A stretch of 64,000 nt of DNA from Chimonanthus salicifolius (taxonomy: Eukaryota > Streptophyta > Magnoliopsida > Laurales > Calycanthaceae), in NCBI GenBank assembly GCA_013350335.1, contig CM023540.1, positions 54,436,905 to 54,500,904 of the forward strand, given 5' to 3'. The translations under genes and the position numbers were made by a program. A model generated the notes under the pieces. The model saw only the letters and a program-made list of their open reading frames with translations. It did no database searches and was not told the origin of the DNA. Shown here piece by piece: positions 46,695-59,525 of the stretch (position 1 is the first letter of the stretch; every line of letters begins with the position of its first letter).

Positions 46695-47446
46695 TGTAAC
46701 ACCCTGGAATTTCAAAGTTATCATTTTATATGAAAATATTCATATTTACGGAATTGCCATTGTGATAAAATTTATTTGAATTTAAATGGGTCAAGGGCTC
46801 AATGAAGACCCAAAGGAGGGTAGTTTGTTTATAAAACAAATAAATGGATAAGATGGATTTAAACGGGTCAAGAATCATATTTGGGTCAAATTTTGATAAA
46901 TGGGTCAAAATGGCTAGATGGGACCCAATGGGTCGTGAATGGCATGGTTAACCATGGATTGAGTTCAAGCTTAGTTAATTTAAGTTTATTAATTACTTGA
47001 GTTTGGTTTTAGTTGAAATGAATGATGGGTTAAGTTGAGTTGAATTTATTAGTTAAGTTAAATTAAATGAATGACTTAGGTTGGGTGAGTTGAATAAATG
47101 AGTTGGATGAATATGTATTTTTATTGTGAAGTGTGTAAATGAGAGGGGAAGTGTTTTAAATTCCAAGTTTGAGCAAGGAAAAAACGTTGGTGCATGGGGA
47201 GACATTACCATGCATGTAACCCCCATTTAGGTGATGAATAAAATGGGAGTTACATTTTGAATGGGAGTTACTTTTTGAAGTCACAAAGGTTGCTAGGGAC
47301 GTTGGCTGCATGCATGAGCAATTTCATGCATATAACGGCTACCATGGAGATATGAGAGTGATGGCTTTGAGAGTTACAAATGCATGAATGAAGGAGGGAA
47401 TGCAAACAAAGCACAAGGATATGCATAGGCCGTTGGGTAACCTTGG

Positions 47447-47616
47447 AGGTTCATCTCAAAGATGAAACCCCCAAGGAAGGTATTAAAAAATAAAGGTTAC
47501 ATAAAGGTTTTATGTTTAAAATGGTTACATGCATTGGAACCATGAGGATTAACCACCTTAGATGGAAGGTCAAGGGTTAAAAAACGTTGGAGGGTTTCAT
47601 CTCAAGGATGAAACCC
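47447..47616. repeat. Two copies of a GGTTTCATC...GATGAAACC inverted repeat
   Basis: 47592-47616 is perfect (GGGTTTCATC / GATGAAACCC around TCAAG). 47447-47473 is a near copy with one base missing. Both are followed by CCCAAGG/CCCAAAGG. Confidence 0.75.
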
Positions 47617-48042
47617 CCAAAGGAAATAAGAGTTAAAGATAAATGCATTAGGAGTTACAATTTTTGGGTACCAAAGAGATCACATGGGCTGATTGAAATT
47701 TAGCCAAAGATGTTTTAGTTTTTCTTTCCCTATCTCTCTCTCTTGGTCGTTTTTATCTTCCCAAACACTAAGAGCAGCAGTTGGTTAGTGATATGAAATC
47801 AGTCCTTGATTGATTTGTTTCACCAAGACAAAAGCATACCTTGAGCAAAAGAGTTGGCCTCAAGGTATTCCATCCAAAGTCAAAAAAATTCTATCTCTTT
47901 CTCTCTTTGCCGTTTTCTACCAAGAACAACAGCTGGTTGTTTAAATCAGTCCCTGATCATCAAGGAATCAAGAAGAAGGAGAGGCTAAGGAAGGACAAGG
48001 AACAAGCCGGAGGGAAGATCAAGTGGAGGAGTCGCGGAAACG

Positions 48043-48048
48043 GTAGGT
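48043..48048 (+). promoter_or_regulatory. Putative 5' splice site in LTR leader
   Basis: GTAGGT after the GA-rich tract ending GCGGAAACG. The 3' LTR copy is at 57010-57015. With the acceptor at 50963-50964 it gives a 2922-nt intron containing the palindrome array, U5 and the PBS. Confidence 0.4.
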
Positions 48049-48162
48049 GTTCGATAAACTATTTTTAATTAAGAATTATGATCCGGCTATTGGATGGCTG
48101 AATCTAACAAGGGTTAAATATTGGTTAGAAGTACATGAAGGAGATCAAAAGAGGGACCATAG

Positions 48163-49373
48163 GGTTCGGCCCCATTGGATGGCCAAACCCCATGGAAATA
48201 ATTGGTTTATTTGGATGGTTTTTGGAAATTAAAACCATACAAATTTGGGACTGTTTTTAGATGATTTTAAGTGTGTGTTTTAAAAGGGTTAAAACATAAA
48301 TAAGGAAGTTTGTTTTGGACATAAATGAATGATGAATAAATTCAGAACCAAAGGTCATAGGGTTCGGCCACCATGGAGGGCCGAACCCCATGCAAATAAT
48401 GGTTTGTTTTGATGTATTTGGAACAAATAAACCATGAAGTTGATGGACTGTTTTGGGTTATTATTTTAAGATGTAAATACATGTTTTACAATGGTTAAAA
48501 AACATGGATTTGGGTGCTGGTTTCAGACCTAAGATGAAGGACTAAATGTTCAAAATTAATCTCATGGTGTTCGGCCAATATACATGGCCGAACCCTATGA
48601 AATTGGGCTAATTTTGGAGGATTGTTTTGAAGGTTAAAAACCTGATTTAGATATACAGTTATTACCTGGTTAATTGAGGTTTAAAAACAGTAAACGTAAC
48701 CATTGGGTTCAGCCATGATAGAGGGCCGAACCCCATGTAAAACGGTGTGGGTGTTCATGTTGAGAACCCCATGGAAACCATGGAAACCATGAAAATCCAT
48801 GGACTGTTTTGTGGAATAATTGGGTTAAGTTTATGATGAACATTAGGTATTATTTATATGCTTTGATTTAAGAATAATATATGTTGTTTATGGAGTTAGT
48901 ATGGGTAAGTAATCGGCCAATATGAATGATGGAAATTGAGTATAAAATCACATTGGTGAGGTTCGGCCATGTGTATGGCCGAACCCCACTAATGGTAATT
49001 GTGGGACATAATGGTTGGTGTATATAAAGATATGGAAGGTTTAAGAAGGATCAAATTAAGTGGTGAGGTTCAGCCGTGTGTATGGCCGAACCCCACTAAA
49101 GATGGTTTTATGCTTGGTGATGAAAGTTAGTTAATTTAAAGCAAAGGTTGGTCTCAATGGCACAATCGTAATTATGGCTGAAATGATCAAAAATAAAATG
49201 ATCATATGATGGGATAAATGGGCTAAAACCAAAGTGGTAAGGTTCAGCCATAATGTATGGCCGAACCCTACTAAGGTTCGTTTAGAAGTTTGGGTAATTA
49301 GATAGGTTTTAATTAAATAAATGAATGACCAATGTTTTAATGGATGAGTTTCGGCTATGGCTTTGGCCGAACC
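48163..49373. repeat. Array of eight TTCGGCCAT...ATGGCCGAA palindromes
   Basis: 48163-48189, 48361-48387, 48569-48593, 48706-48732, 48960-48985, 49067-49092, 49241-49267 and 49348-49373. The 3' arm GGCCGAACCC is best conserved; 5' arms vary TTCGGCC/TTCAGCC. Spacing is 100 to 230 bp. Copies in the 3' LTR lie 8967 bp further on. Confidence 0.88.
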
Positions 49374-49672
49374 CCACTAGGTGATTCTTGGAACATTAAG
49401 CTTTGCTGGAAATTAGGTGGATAAATGATTAACTTGCTGCCATGTACATAGGGTATTCGGATTTTTAGAACGGTGAGCGAGCCGTGATCGGAAGACGGTC
49501 CAAAGGAAGGGTCGAACAAAGTAAACTATCGTAGGTTTCCTACCTTGTTGTAACCACATAACTTATTTGCTGTTTTATGTTTATTTGAATAAGTTATTTG
49601 AATCAAATGTTATATTTACAAATGGCATGTTTGCATAGACATCTCATGCATAGCATGGGATGATGGGGAAGT

Positions 49673-49824
49673 AACCGGAGGCCACACTCCGTCGGGGCGT
49701 CCGAAAGACCATTGTGGGGTACCCTGATGATGAGAATCCCATCAGGAGGAATCCGGAGGCCACACTCCGTCGGGGCGTCCGAAAGACCACTGTGGGTTAC
49801 CTTGACGATGAGAATCCCGTCAAG
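49673..49824. repeat. Two tandem units with covarying stem-loops
   Basis: Each about 80-bp unit has ACTCCGTCGGGGCGTCCGAA followed by a stem-loop. Stem 1 (49723-49746) is CCTGATG/CATCAGG; stem 2 (49801-49824) is CTTGACG/CGTCAAG. The loop ATGAGAATC is the same in both. Confidence 0.85.
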
Positions 49825-50560
49825 TGATGGCTATATTGAATGGTGATGGGTGGGACTCATTACATGTTCATTTCATACATAGCATATTTTTACAGAATTT
49901 TGTCACACATGTATAACTATTATCCTATTTGCATGTTTTTGACTAACCATGTGGTAGCCCTATTCTGAAACACTACTGGGCGCGTTGATCTAACGCCCTA
50001 TCTATATCTTTAGTGGATGATGCAGGGAAAGGAAAGAACGTGGTTGGAGAAGAGGACCAAGTACGAAAACTTGGGCGATTTGAATGATTGCAATGGACTA
50101 TGAATGGATTATTTATGGACTTGTTAGTTGATTTATTTGGAACAATGTAATTTGTTAAATTAGATGTTGGCATGTAATAAGTAGTTAAGTAGATGCTATG
50201 GTTGGATTTATTTGAATGGTTTGGAATGAATAGTAGACTAAGGTTATATAATAATTTTGGAGAATAAATAAGGTACTTTGCTATCTAAAAAAAAATGGAA
50301 ATTGGATTAATCATAGGTTCTATTATAACCTCAGTTAGATCTAGACTAAGTTAATTCCGCTAGATATATATGTACCATGTGCGGATCAGTTTTATGGACT
50401 TAGTTCATACGCACATGGGCTTGGCCAGTTAAGGGTCGGATTTAGAGATCCGAACTTAACTCGCGTCGTGACATTCCGCCCCGATCACTTATTGATTATT
50501 ATTATTAAAAAAAAAAATAAACTCTGAAAATTTAGAGTGAAAAGGGCGGGGTGTTACAGT

Positions 50561-50572
50561 TGGTATCAGAGC
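50561..50572 (+). promoter_or_regulatory. Primer binding site, initiator tRNA-Met
   Basis: TGGTATCAGAGC, perfect match, two bases after the LTR end. Confidence 0.95.
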
Positions 50573-50944
50573 GAAACGGGAAGTTGAATCTTCCGAAGTA
50601 AGATTAAGACGGTTTCATGTCTCACTGACGGATAAGTATCCCAACTGACCGACTCTTCGGAGTCCGCTGACTGGGGGCCGGATTAATTTACTTCGTGGAC
50701 TCAGACTGAACAAATCAAACTGAGAATAACAGTGAAAGATAGTAAAAGTACATTATTATAATTCATCTATCAAACGTAGCAAAATAGGATATACATTCCC
50801 CAATACTCCCCAATTGAGAAAAGAAAAACAAACATAGGGAATTTAGAGACTCTCCCCTCAAAAACAAATAGAAAATCAAGTTTGTTTATTTGGAAATCTC
50901 CCCAAAATTGTGAAAAATACAAACTGTACGAGGAAACTAAGTCA

Positions 50945-50964
50945 ATAATGTTTTTATGACTTAG
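50945..50964 (+). promoter_or_regulatory. Putative 3' splice site before gag
   Basis: T-rich GTTTTTATGACTTAG ends 4 nt before the gag-pol ATG; candidate acceptor for the leader intron. Confidence 0.4.
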
Positions 50965-50968
50965 GGAA

Positions 50969-53900
50969 ATGGCTCCAAAGAGAAGGATCCCTCAGAATCA
51001 AAAAGGGAAGGAAAAAGTGTTGCAAATCACGCAACATGAGAAAGTGTTACCACAACACGAAAAATCTGTGCATGAGAAGGAGCTGTCTATACATGAGAAA
51101 GAGGTAACCCAACCTGATGAGGAGCAACCTGTTCATGAAAAGTCTCACAATGGGGAAGAATCACAGCACTCATGGAGGGAAGAAAAGGGGAGTGAGAATG
51201 CATCACAGAAAGAGGGAGAAGGAAACAGTGGTGTACATATACCACATGTGCCGCCTGAGCTTCAGGGATTAGTCCAAACAGTGGTAACCTCAGTACTCCA
51301 GCAACATATGAATGGGAGTGAAAGTTCCAGGGATGCCAGTGACCGGAGTATGGCACGAGAATTTCAACAACAGCGTCCTCCCTACTTCAAAGGGAAGGAA
51401 GGGGCTGTCGGAGCCGAGCACTGGCTAAAGAAGATCACTCAGATCTTAAAATTACTTAAGATCTCGAGTCATGCTGACAGGATTTTACTGGCTACATCAC
51501 AATTGATAGAAGATGCCGGTAAATGGTGGGAGGTGGTGGAGAAGCAGAGGGAACTCATACCAGCTAGGGAGAGGACGGCCATGACATGGAATGAGTTTTC
51601 AGCAACCTTTCTGGAACATTACTTTCCGGAGGAGGAGAAGGAGCGACAGACGAAACTTTTTCTGTCCTTGGTACAGGGCTCTATGACGGTGGCAGAGTAT
51701 CACCGTGAATTTCTCAGTTTATACATTTACGCATTCTATATGGTGGACACAGAACTTCGCAAGGCAAGAAAGTTTGAGAGGGGTCTACGGCCAAACATCA
51801 AGGCCAAAGTGACCATATTTAAGTGCACCACATTGGCTGAGGTGGTCAGCAAGGCCACAATAGCAGAACAGGAGTTGAATGCAATAGTACGGTTTGACAA
51901 TCGTCGAGCTCCAAGTGGGAGGGGTGGGTTCCAGCCCAACAAGAGGTTTCGTCCGAACTTCAGTAGACCCTCACCATCTACTGGGTCCGCGGGGAGCTTT
52001 CGTCCCAACCAGCCCTCCCCATCTGCATCAGTCACCCAATCATTCAAAGGGGTGAACAACTGTTTCCACTGTAATCAGCCGGGTCACTTCAAGAGAGACT
52101 GTCCAAAGCTCAATAGGCTCTCATATTCCAGAGGATCTTTCCGTCCACCAGCGAGGCCAGCTAACTCCCGAGGAGGCAGGACATATAATCAGGCGGGACG
52201 GGTGCCTACTCCTACCGGATCTGGACGACTATTTGCTCTGGAACCTCTTGAGGATGTGGATCATTCTGTGATTCAAGGTATGGCCGTTGTTAATAGTTCT
52301 TATGCTTGTGCATTGTTTGATTCTGGAGCATCGCACTCTTTTATATCTGCATCCTTTATAACTGCTACTGGAACACTAGTTCAAAAGCTGTCCACCACAC
52401 TCACAGTAGTATCCCCTGTCGGAGACACGTCTTTGGGACTCATATGCACGGCCATAAATACAGAACTCGCTGGACTCAGATTTGAGTTCAATTATTTGGT
52501 ACTCGACATGACTGAGTACGATATTATATTTGGCATGGACTGGTTGGCTAGTTATGAAGCCAATATTGATTGTTATCGCCGAAGAGTGACATTTTGGTCA
52601 CCCGAGGGAAAGCAGTATATAGTTCGTGCCGACAAGCAAAGCAGATTGCAGGAAGCGTTGCATCATTTGGTGTTGAACAATATTGTCATCAACAAAGCAC
52701 GAGTCACTGAACTTCCAGCAATTGTGAAAGAATTTGTTGATGTCTTTCCAAAAGAACTTCCTGGTATACCGCCTATGAGGGAGCTCAATTTTGAGATCAA
52801 GCTATATCCTGGTACCTCACCAGTGTCTCTACCCCATTATCGAATGGCACCAGCAGAAATGTCCGAGTTGAAGAAGCAACTTGATGAATTACTCAGACTG
52901 GGTTGCATTCGGAACAGCACATCGTCATGGGGAGCTCCAGTGTTGTTCGTGAAAAAGAAGGATGGTTCACTTAGAATGTGTGTGGACTACCGGAAGTTAA
53001 ATCAGCTAACTGTCCGGAACAAGTATCCCCTACCCAGGATCGATGATTTATTCGATCAGTTGAGGGGATCCAGTCATTTTTCCAAGATTGATCTGATGTC
53101 CGGTTATCATCAAATCCGGGTCAAGGAGGAAGACATCGAAAAAACAGCTTTCAGAACACGGTATGGACTATTTGAATTTGTAGTCATGCCATTTGGGCTT
53201 ACCAACGCCCCGGCTGTGTTTATGGACTTAATGAACAGAATATTCCGTCCATATTTGGATCGGTTTGTTATAGTGTTCATCGACGATATCCTGATCTATT
53301 CCAAGAGTCAGGAAGATCATGCTGAGCATCTTCGAATAGTATTGAACACTTTGAGACAGAACCAGTTGTATGCCAAAGCAAGTAAATGTGAATTTTGGCT
53401 ACCTGAGGTCAAATTCTTAGGGCATGTTATAACAGCAGATGGTATAGCCGTTGATCCGGCTAAGGTGGCAGCAGTAAGTGAGTGGAAAGCACCAAAGAAT
53501 GTCACTGAAATCCGTAGTTTTCTGGGTTTGGCTGGATATTATAGGAAGTTTATCATGGACTTCTCCAAAATTGCATCCCCATTGACTCGACTCACGCAGA
53601 AAGGAGTCAAATATGAATGGTCAGAGCTGTGCAATCAGAGATTTGAGGAGCTGAAAGAGAGACTTACAACTGCTCCTATTCTAGTTTTGCCGGAAAGGGG
53701 CAAAGGTTATGAAGTACAATGTGATGCATCAGGAGAGGGACTGGGATGTTCACTCATGCAACGTAATCGGGTGGTGGCATATGGTTCAAGACAACTAAAG
53801 ATACATGAACGCCTCTACCCCACACATGATCTGGAATTAGCTGCGGTGGTCTTCGCTCTCAAAAGCTGGAGACACTATCTATATGGGGAGAAGTTTGAAG

Positions 53901-55600
53901 TATTTTCAGATCACAAGAGCTTGAAGTATTTATTTGATCAGAAAGAGCTCAACCTGAGGCAGCGCAGATGGATGGAATATCTGGCGGACTATGAATTTGC
54001 ACTCCGATATCATCCGGGAAAGGCCAACAAAGTGGTGGATGCTCTCAGCCGCATGTCTCATGCATCAGTGGCATGTTTGATCAGGACTGAATGGGAGATG
54101 TTGAATTCCATTCATGAGTTTAATCTATACATCACAAACCATGGGAGTATGTACAATTTGATCATACGATCCAACATGGTTACAAAGATTGAACAGGAGC
54201 AACGAACAGATCCGGAAATGGCAGAGACATGGGCCAAGATGTCTAATGGCGAGGTTGTACCGGATTGGGAATTACGACCAGGACAGGGTCTTATGTTCCG
54301 GGGTAGAATATATGTGCCAAGAAGCTGCAGAAAAGAATTATTGATAGAGGCACATCAGAGCAAGCTGTCCATTCATCCGGGTAGCACAAAAATGTATCAT
54401 GACTTAAAAAGACATTATTGGTGGCATGGACTCAAGAAGGATGTTGCAGACTACGTGGCCCATTGTTTAACTTGTCAGCAGGTTAAGACGGAACATCAGA
54501 AGCCACCAGGGCTACTCAAACCCTTAGCAGTGCCGGAATGGAAATGGGAGCACATTTCCATGGACTTTGTGACGGGGTTGCCGAGGTCCTCGAAGGGCAA
54601 TGACGCTATATGGGTTGTGGTAGACCGATTGACCAAGTCCGCGCATTTTATTCCTATCAAGATGATGGATTCATCAGAGACATTGGGTCGGAGATATATC
54701 AAAGACATCATCAGACTACATGGTATTCCACAGACTATAGTGTCTGATAGAGATGGCCGATTTACCGGCAGGGTATGGCAGAGCATGCAGTCGGCCATGG
54801 GAACCGATCTACTTATTAGTACAGCATTCCATCCACAGACCGATGGACAATCGGAAAGAACAATACAAACGTTGGAGGACATGTTGAGGGCGTGCATGCT
54901 AGACTTCAAAGGTGGATGGGAGGATCATTTGCCATTGGTGGAGTTTTCTTATAACAATAGCTACCAAGCAAGCCTCCAGATGGCACCATTCGAAGCTTTG
55001 TATGGTAGACCATGCAGGTCACCAGTGTGCTGGACCGAGGTCGGCGAACCTGCACTGATAGGACCTGAGTTGGTTGCAGAAACTACTGCACAGATTCAGT
55101 TGATACGTCAACATTTGTTGACCGCACAGAGTCGGCAAAAGAGCTACGCTGATAAAAGGAGGAGGTTTCTCGAATTTGAAGTGGGAGACATGGTATTCTT
55201 GAAGGTCTCACCACGAAAAGGGCACATGAGATTTGGGAAGAAAGGAAAATTGTCGCCAAGATATGTGGGACCGTTTTCAATTATCAGAAGGATGGGAGAT
55301 GTAGCCTATCAGTTGGCACTTCCTTCGCAATTGGCGTCTCTACATGATGTATTCCATGTATCTATGCTGAGGAAGTACAACCCTGATCCATCTCATGTTT
55401 TGAATGTGCAAGATATAGATGTGCAAAGCGACGTCACTTATGTCGAGAAGCCGGTTGGAATATTGGAAAGTGAGCAAAGGGTGTTGCGTAACCGAGCGAT
55501 TCAGTTCGTCAAGGTGGTATGGGATCGACATGGTGTTGAGGAAGCCACTTGGGAATTGGAATCGGAGATGAAAACATCTCACCCTGAATTGTTTGTATGA
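50969..55600 (+). CDS. Gag-Pol polyprotein of Ty3/gypsy (Tekay/Del-like) retrotransposon
   Basis: An uninterrupted 1543-residue frame. Domains in order: charged N-terminus rich in HEK repeats (20-70); gag capsid domain (about 135-300; [30 protein letters not shown]); Ser/Pro/Arg-rich linker; CCHC finger C365-C368-H373-C378; aspartic protease with DSGA at 451-454; RT (about 620-800) with the catalytic FIDD at 770-773; RNase H with D919 in CDASGEG; integrase zinc finger H1129, H1136, C1166, C1169; integrase core D1199, D1260, E1296 (D-x35-E); GPF segment near 1434; chromodomain-like tail to 1543 ([16 protein letters not shown]). All catalytic residues are present. It makes virus-like particles, copies RNA to DNA and integrates it; the tail probably steers integration to heterochromatin. 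Gag and pol share one frame with no stop between them, so the Gag excess must be set by processing or splicing. Start chosen as first ATG after a possible splice acceptor; next in-frame Met is well inside. Confidence 0.96.
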   Translation: MAPKRRIPQNQKGKEKVLQITQHEKVLPQHEKSVHEKELSIHEKEVTQPDEEQPVHEKSHNGEESQHSWREEKGSENASQKEGEGNSGVHIPHVPPELQGLVQTVVTSVLQQHMNGSESSRDASDRSMAREFQQQRPPYFKGKEGAVGAEHWLKKITQILKLLKISSHADRILLATSQLIEDAGKWWEVVEKQRELIPARERTAMTWNEFSATFLEHYFPEEEKERQTKLFLSLVQGSMTVAEYHREFLSLYIYAFYMVDTELRKARKFERGLRPNIKAKVTIFKCTTLAEVVSKATIAEQELNAIVRFDNRRAPSGRGGFQPNKRFRPNFSRPSPSTGSAGSFRPNQPSPSASVTQSFKGVNNCFHCNQPGHFKRDCPKLNRLSYSRGSFRPPARPANSRGGRTYNQAGRVPTPTGSGRLFALEPLEDVDHSVIQGMAVVNSSYACALFDSGASHSFISASFITATGTLVQKLSTTLTVVSPVGDTSLGLICTAINTELAGLRFEFNYLVLDMTEYDIIFGMDWLASYEANIDCYRRRVTFWSPEGKQYIVRADKQSRLQEALHHLVLNNIVINKARVTELPAIVKEFVDVFPKELPGIPPMRELNFEIKLYPGTSPVSLPHYRMAPAEMSELKKQLDELLRLGCIRNSTSSWGAPVLFVKKKDGSLRMCVDYRKLNQLTVRNKYPLPRIDDLFDQLRGSSHFSKIDLMSGYHQIRVKEEDIEKTAFRTRYGLFEFVVMPFGLTNAPAVFMDLMNRIFRPYLDRFVIVFIDDILIYSKSQEDHAEHLRIVLNTLRQNQLYAKASKCEFWLPEVKFLGHVITADGIAVDPAKVAAVSEWKAPKNVTEIRSFLGLAGYYRKFIMDFSKIASPLTRLTQKGVKYEWSELCNQRFEELKERLTTAPILVLPERGKGYEVQCDASGEGLGCSLMQRNRVVAYGSRQLKIHERLYPTHDLELAAVVFALKSWRHYLYGEKFEVFSDHKSLKYLFDQKELNLRQRRWMEYLADYEFALRYHPGKANKVVDALSRMSHASVACLIRTEWEMLNSIHEFNLYITNHGSMYNLIIRSNMVTKIEQEQRTDPEMAETWAKMSNGEVVPDWELRPGQGLMFRGRIYVPRSCRKELLIEAHQSKLSIHPGSTKMYHDLKRHYWWHGLKKDVADYVAHCLTCQQVKTEHQKPPGLLKPLAVPEWKWEHISMDFVTGLPRSSKGNDAIWVVVDRLTKSAHFIPIKMMDSSETLGRRYIKDIIRLHGIPQTIVSDRDGRFTGRVWQSMQSAMGTDLLISTAFHPQTDGQSERTIQTLEDMLRACMLDFKGGWEDHLPLVEFSYNNSYQASLQMAPFEALYGRPCRSPVCWTEVGEPALIGPELVAETTAQIQLIRQHLLTAQSRQKSYADKRRRFLEFEVGDMVFLKVSPRKGHMRFGKKGKLSPRYVGPFSIIRRMGDVAYQLALPSQLASLHDVFHVSMLRKYNPDPSHVLNVQDIDVQSDVTYVEKPVGILESEQRVLRNRAIQFVKVVWDRHGVEEATWELESEMKTSHPELFV

Positions 55601-55637
55601 TTTACTTTGAAATTCTACTTCGTTCGATTTTCGGGAC

Positions 55638-55662
55638 GAAAATTATAAAAAGAGTATTGTAT
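55638..55662 (+). promoter_or_regulatory. Polypurine tract region
   Basis: GACGAAAATTATAAAAAGAG, then TATTGTAT, directly before the 3' LTR. Weak as a purine tract, but the same GGGACGAAAATT motif precedes the 3' LTR at 43290, so it is the conserved plus-strand priming region of the family. Confidence 0.6.
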
Positions 55663-58600
55663 TGTAACACCCTGGAATTTCAAAGTTATCATTTTATATG
55701 AAAATATTCATATTTACGGAATTGCCATTGTGATAAAATTTATTTGAATTTAAATGGGTCAAGGGCTAATGAAGACCCAAAGGAGGGTAGTTTGTTTATA
55801 AAACAAATAAATGGATAAGATGGATTTAAACGGGTCAAGAATCATATTTGGGTCAAATTTTGATAAATGGGTCAAAATGGCTAGATGGGACCCAATGGGT
55901 CGTGAATGGCATGGTTAACCATGGATTGAGTTCAAGCTTAGTTAATTTAAGCTTATTAATTACTTGAGTTTGGTTTGAGTTGAAATGAATGATGGGTTAA
56001 GTTGAGTTGAATTTATTAGTTAAGTTAAATTAAATGAATGACTTAGGTTGGGTGAGTTGAATAAATGAGTTGGATGAATATGTATTTTTATTGTGAAGTG
56101 TGTAAATGAGAGGGGAAGTGTTTTAAATTCCAAGTTTGAGCAAGGAAAAAACGTTGGTGCATGGGGAGACATTACCATGCATGTAACCCCCATTTAGGTG
56201 ATGAATAAAATGGGAGTTACATTTTAAATGGGAGTTACTTTTTGAAGTCACAAAGGTTGCTAGGGACGTTGGCTGCATGCATGAGCAATTTCATGCATGT
56301 AACGGCTACCATGGAGATATGAGAGTGATGGCTTTGAGAGTTACAAATGCATGAATGAAGGAGGGAATGCAAACAAAGCACAAGGATATGCATAGGCCGT
56401 TGGGTACCCTTGGAGGTTCATCTCAAAGATGAAACCCCCAAGGAAGGTATTAAAAAATAAAGGTTACATAAAGGTTTTATGTTTAAAATGGTTACATGCA
56501 TTGGAACCATGAGGATTAACCACCTTAGATGGAAGGTCAAGGGTTAAAAAACGTTGGAGGGTTTCATCTCAAGGATGAAACCCCCAAAGGAAATAAGAGT
56601 TAAAGATAAATGCATTAGGAGTTACAATTTTTGGGTACCAAAGAGATCACATGGGCTGATTGAAATTTAGCCAAAGATGTTTTAGTTTTTCTCTCCCTAT
56701 CTCTCTCTCTTGGTCGTTTTTATCTTCCCAAACACTAAGAGCAGCAGTTGGTTAGTGATATGAAATCAGTCCTTGATTGATTTGTTTCACCAAGACAAAA
56801 GCATACCTTGAGCAAAAGAGTTGGCCTCAAGGTATTCCATCCAAAGTCAAAAAAATTCTATCTCTTTCTCTCTTTGCCGTTTTCTACCAAGAACAACAGC
56901 TGGTTGTTTAAATCAGTCCCTGATCATCAAGGAATCAAGAAGAAGGAGAGGCTAAGGAAGGACAAGGAACAAGCCGGAGGGAAGATCAAGTGGAGGAGTC
57001 GCGGAAACGGTAGGTGTTCGATAAACTATTTTTAATTAAGAATTATGATCCGGCTATTGGATGGCTGAATCTAACAAGGGTTAAATATTGGTTAGAAGTA
57101 CATGAAGGAGATCAAAAGAGGGACCATAGGGTTCGGCCCCATTGGATGGCCAAACCCCATGGAAATAATTGGTTTATTTGGATGGTTTTTGGAAATTAAA
57201 ACCATACAAATTTGGGACTGTTTTTAGATGATTTTAAGTGTGTGTTTTAAAAGGGTTAAAACATAAATAAGGAAGTTTGTTTTGGACATAAATGAATGAT
57301 GAATAAATTCAGAACCAAAGGTCATAGGGTTCGGCCACCATGGAGGGCCGAACCCCATGTAAATAATGGTTTGTTTTGATGTATTTGGAACAAATAAACC
57401 ATGAAGTTGATGGACTGTTTTGGGTTATTATTTTAAGATGTAAATACATGTTTTACAATGGTTAAAAAACATGGATTTGGGTGCTGGTTTCAGACCTAAG
57501 ATGAAGGACTAAATGTTCAAAATTAATCTCATGGTGTTCGGCCAATATACATGGCCGAACCCTATGAAATTGGGCTAATTTTGGAGGATTGTTTTGAAGG
57601 TTAAAAACCTGATTTAGATATACAGTTATTACCTGGTTAATTGAGGTTTAAAAACAGTAAACGTAACCATTGGGTTCAGCCATGATATAGGGCCGAACCC
57701 CATGTAAAACGGTGTGGGTTTTCATGTTGAGAACCCCATGGAAACCATGGAAACCATGAAAATCCATGGACTGTTTTGTGGAATAATTGGGTTAAGTTTA
57801 TGATGAACATTAGGTATTATTTATATGCTTTGATTTAAGAATAATATATGTTGTTTATGGAGTTAGTATGGGTAAGTAATCGGCCAATATGAATGATGGA
57901 AATTGAGTATAAAATCACATTGGTGAGGTTCGGCCATGTGTATGGCCGAACCCCACTAATGGTAATTGTGGGACATAATGGTTGGTGTATATAAAGATAT
58001 GGAAGGTTTAAGAAGGATCAAATTAAGTGGTGAGGTTCAGCCGTGTGTATGGCCGAACCCCACTAAAGATGGTTTTATGCTTGGTGATGAAAGTTAGTTA
58101 ATTTAAAGCAAAGGTTGGTCTCAATGGCACAATCGTAATTATGGCTGAAATGATCAAAAATAAAATGATCATATGATGGGATAAATGGGCTAAAACCAAA
58201 GTGGTAAGGTTCAGCCATAATGTATGGCCGAACCCTACTAAGGTTCGTTTAGAAGTTTGGGTAATTAGATAGGTTTTAATTAAATAAATGAATGACCAAT
58301 GTTTTAATGGATGAGTTTCGGCTATGGCTTTGGCCGAACCCCACTAGGTGATTCTTGGAACATTAAGCTTTGCTGGAAATTAGGTGGATAAATGATTAAC
58401 TTGCTGCCATGTACATAGGGTATTCGGATTTTTAGAACGGTGAGCGAGCCGTGATCGGAAGACGGTCTAAAGGAAGGGTCGAACAAAGTAAACTATCGTA
58501 GGTTTCCTACCTTGTTGTAACCACATAACTTATTTGCTGTTTTATGTTTATTTGAATAAGTTATTTGAATCAAATGTTATATTTACAAATGGCATGTTTG

Positions 58601-59525
58601 CATAGACATCTCATGCATAGCATGGGATGATGGGGAAGTAACCGGAGGCCACACTCCGTCGGGGCGTCCGAAAGACCATTGTGGGGTACCCTGATGATGA
58701 GAATCCCATCAGGAGGAATCCGGAGGCCACACTCCGTCGGGGCGTCCGAAAGACCACTGTGGGTTACCTTGACGGTGAGAATCCCGTCAAGTGATGGCTA
58801 TGTTGAATGGTGATGGGTGGGACTCATTACATGTTCATTTCATACATAGCATATTTTTACAGAATTTTGTCACACATGTATAACTATTATCCTATTTGCA
58901 TGTTTTTGACTAACCATGTGGTAGCCCTATTCGGAAACATTACTGGGCGCGTTGATCTAACGCCCTATCTATATCTTTAGTGGATGATGCAGGGAAAGGA
59001 AAGAACGTGGTTGGAGAAGAGGACCAAGTACGAAAACTTGGGCGATTTGAATGATTGCAATGGACTATGAATGGATTATTTATGGACTTGTTAGTTGATT
59101 TATTTGGAACAATGTAATTTGTTAAATTAGATGTTGGCATGTAATAAGTAGTTAAGTAGATGCTATGGTTGGATTTATTTGAATGGTTTGGAATGAATAG
59201 TAGACTAAGGTTATATAATAATTTTGGAGAATAAATAAGGTACTTTGCTATCTAAAAAAAAATGGAAATTGGATTAATCATAGGTTCTATTATAACCTCA
59301 GTTAGATCTAGACTAAGTTAATTCCGCTAGATATATATGTACCATGTGCGGATCAGTTTTATGGACTTAGTTCATACGCACATGGGCTTGGCCAGTTAAG
59401 GGTCGGATTTAGAGATCTGAACTTAACTCGCGTCGTGACATTCCGCCCCGATCACTTATTGATTATTATTATTAAAAAAAAAAATAAACTCTGAAAATTT
59501 AGAGTGAAAAGGGCGGGGTGTTACA
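55663..59525 (+). repeat. 3' LTR of autonomous element
   Basis: Nearly identical to 46695-50558 (one 1-bp deletion near 55768 and scattered substitutions). It holds the same splice-donor, palindrome and stem-loop features. One substitution (A to G in GACGATGAG) falls in the loop of stem-loop 2 and leaves its stem intact. Confidence 0.95.

Larger units (their letters stand above)
46695..50558 (+). repeat. 5' LTR of autonomous element
   Basis: From TGTAACACCCTGG to ...GGGCGGGGTGTTACA. It contains stress-leader-like CTCTCTCTC (47735-47750), a GA-rich tract (47960-48035), a putative splice donor, eight TTCGGCC palindromes, a tandem stem-loop pair and a poly-A stretch near the 3' end. Confidence 0.95.
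46695..59525 (+). mobile_element. Complete autonomous Tekay/Del-like Ty3/gypsy retrotransposon
   Basis: 12.8 kb, with 3864- and 3863-bp LTRs, perfect PBS, one uninterrupted gag-pol ORF and a perfect target duplication. By eye I count about 17 differences between the LTRs over 3.86 kb (roughly 0.4%), so the insertion is recent. Long LTRs, tRNA-Met priming, a single gag-pol frame and a chromodomain-like C-terminus fit the Tekay/Del chromovirus clade. Confidence 0.95.

Noticed and set aside
47841..48068. 75-codon frame repeated exactly at 56808-57035
   Set aside because: Located in the leader part of both LTRs of a very young element; identity reflects age. It crosses the proposed splice donor and is out of frame with gag after splicing.
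49021..49029. TATATAAAG as LTR TATA box of the autonomous element
   Set aside because: It lies inside the palindrome array, downstream of the GA-rich leader and splice donor; using it would remove the leader architecture shared by the three families.
50561..50572. Part of a tRNA-Met gene
   Set aside because: Only the 12-base complement of the tRNA 3' end is present, two bases after an LTR: it is a primer binding site, as at 6698 and 39647.
51087..51356. Antisense frames inside the gag-pol ORF
   Set aside because: Shadows of the 1543-residue coding frame; no independent support.
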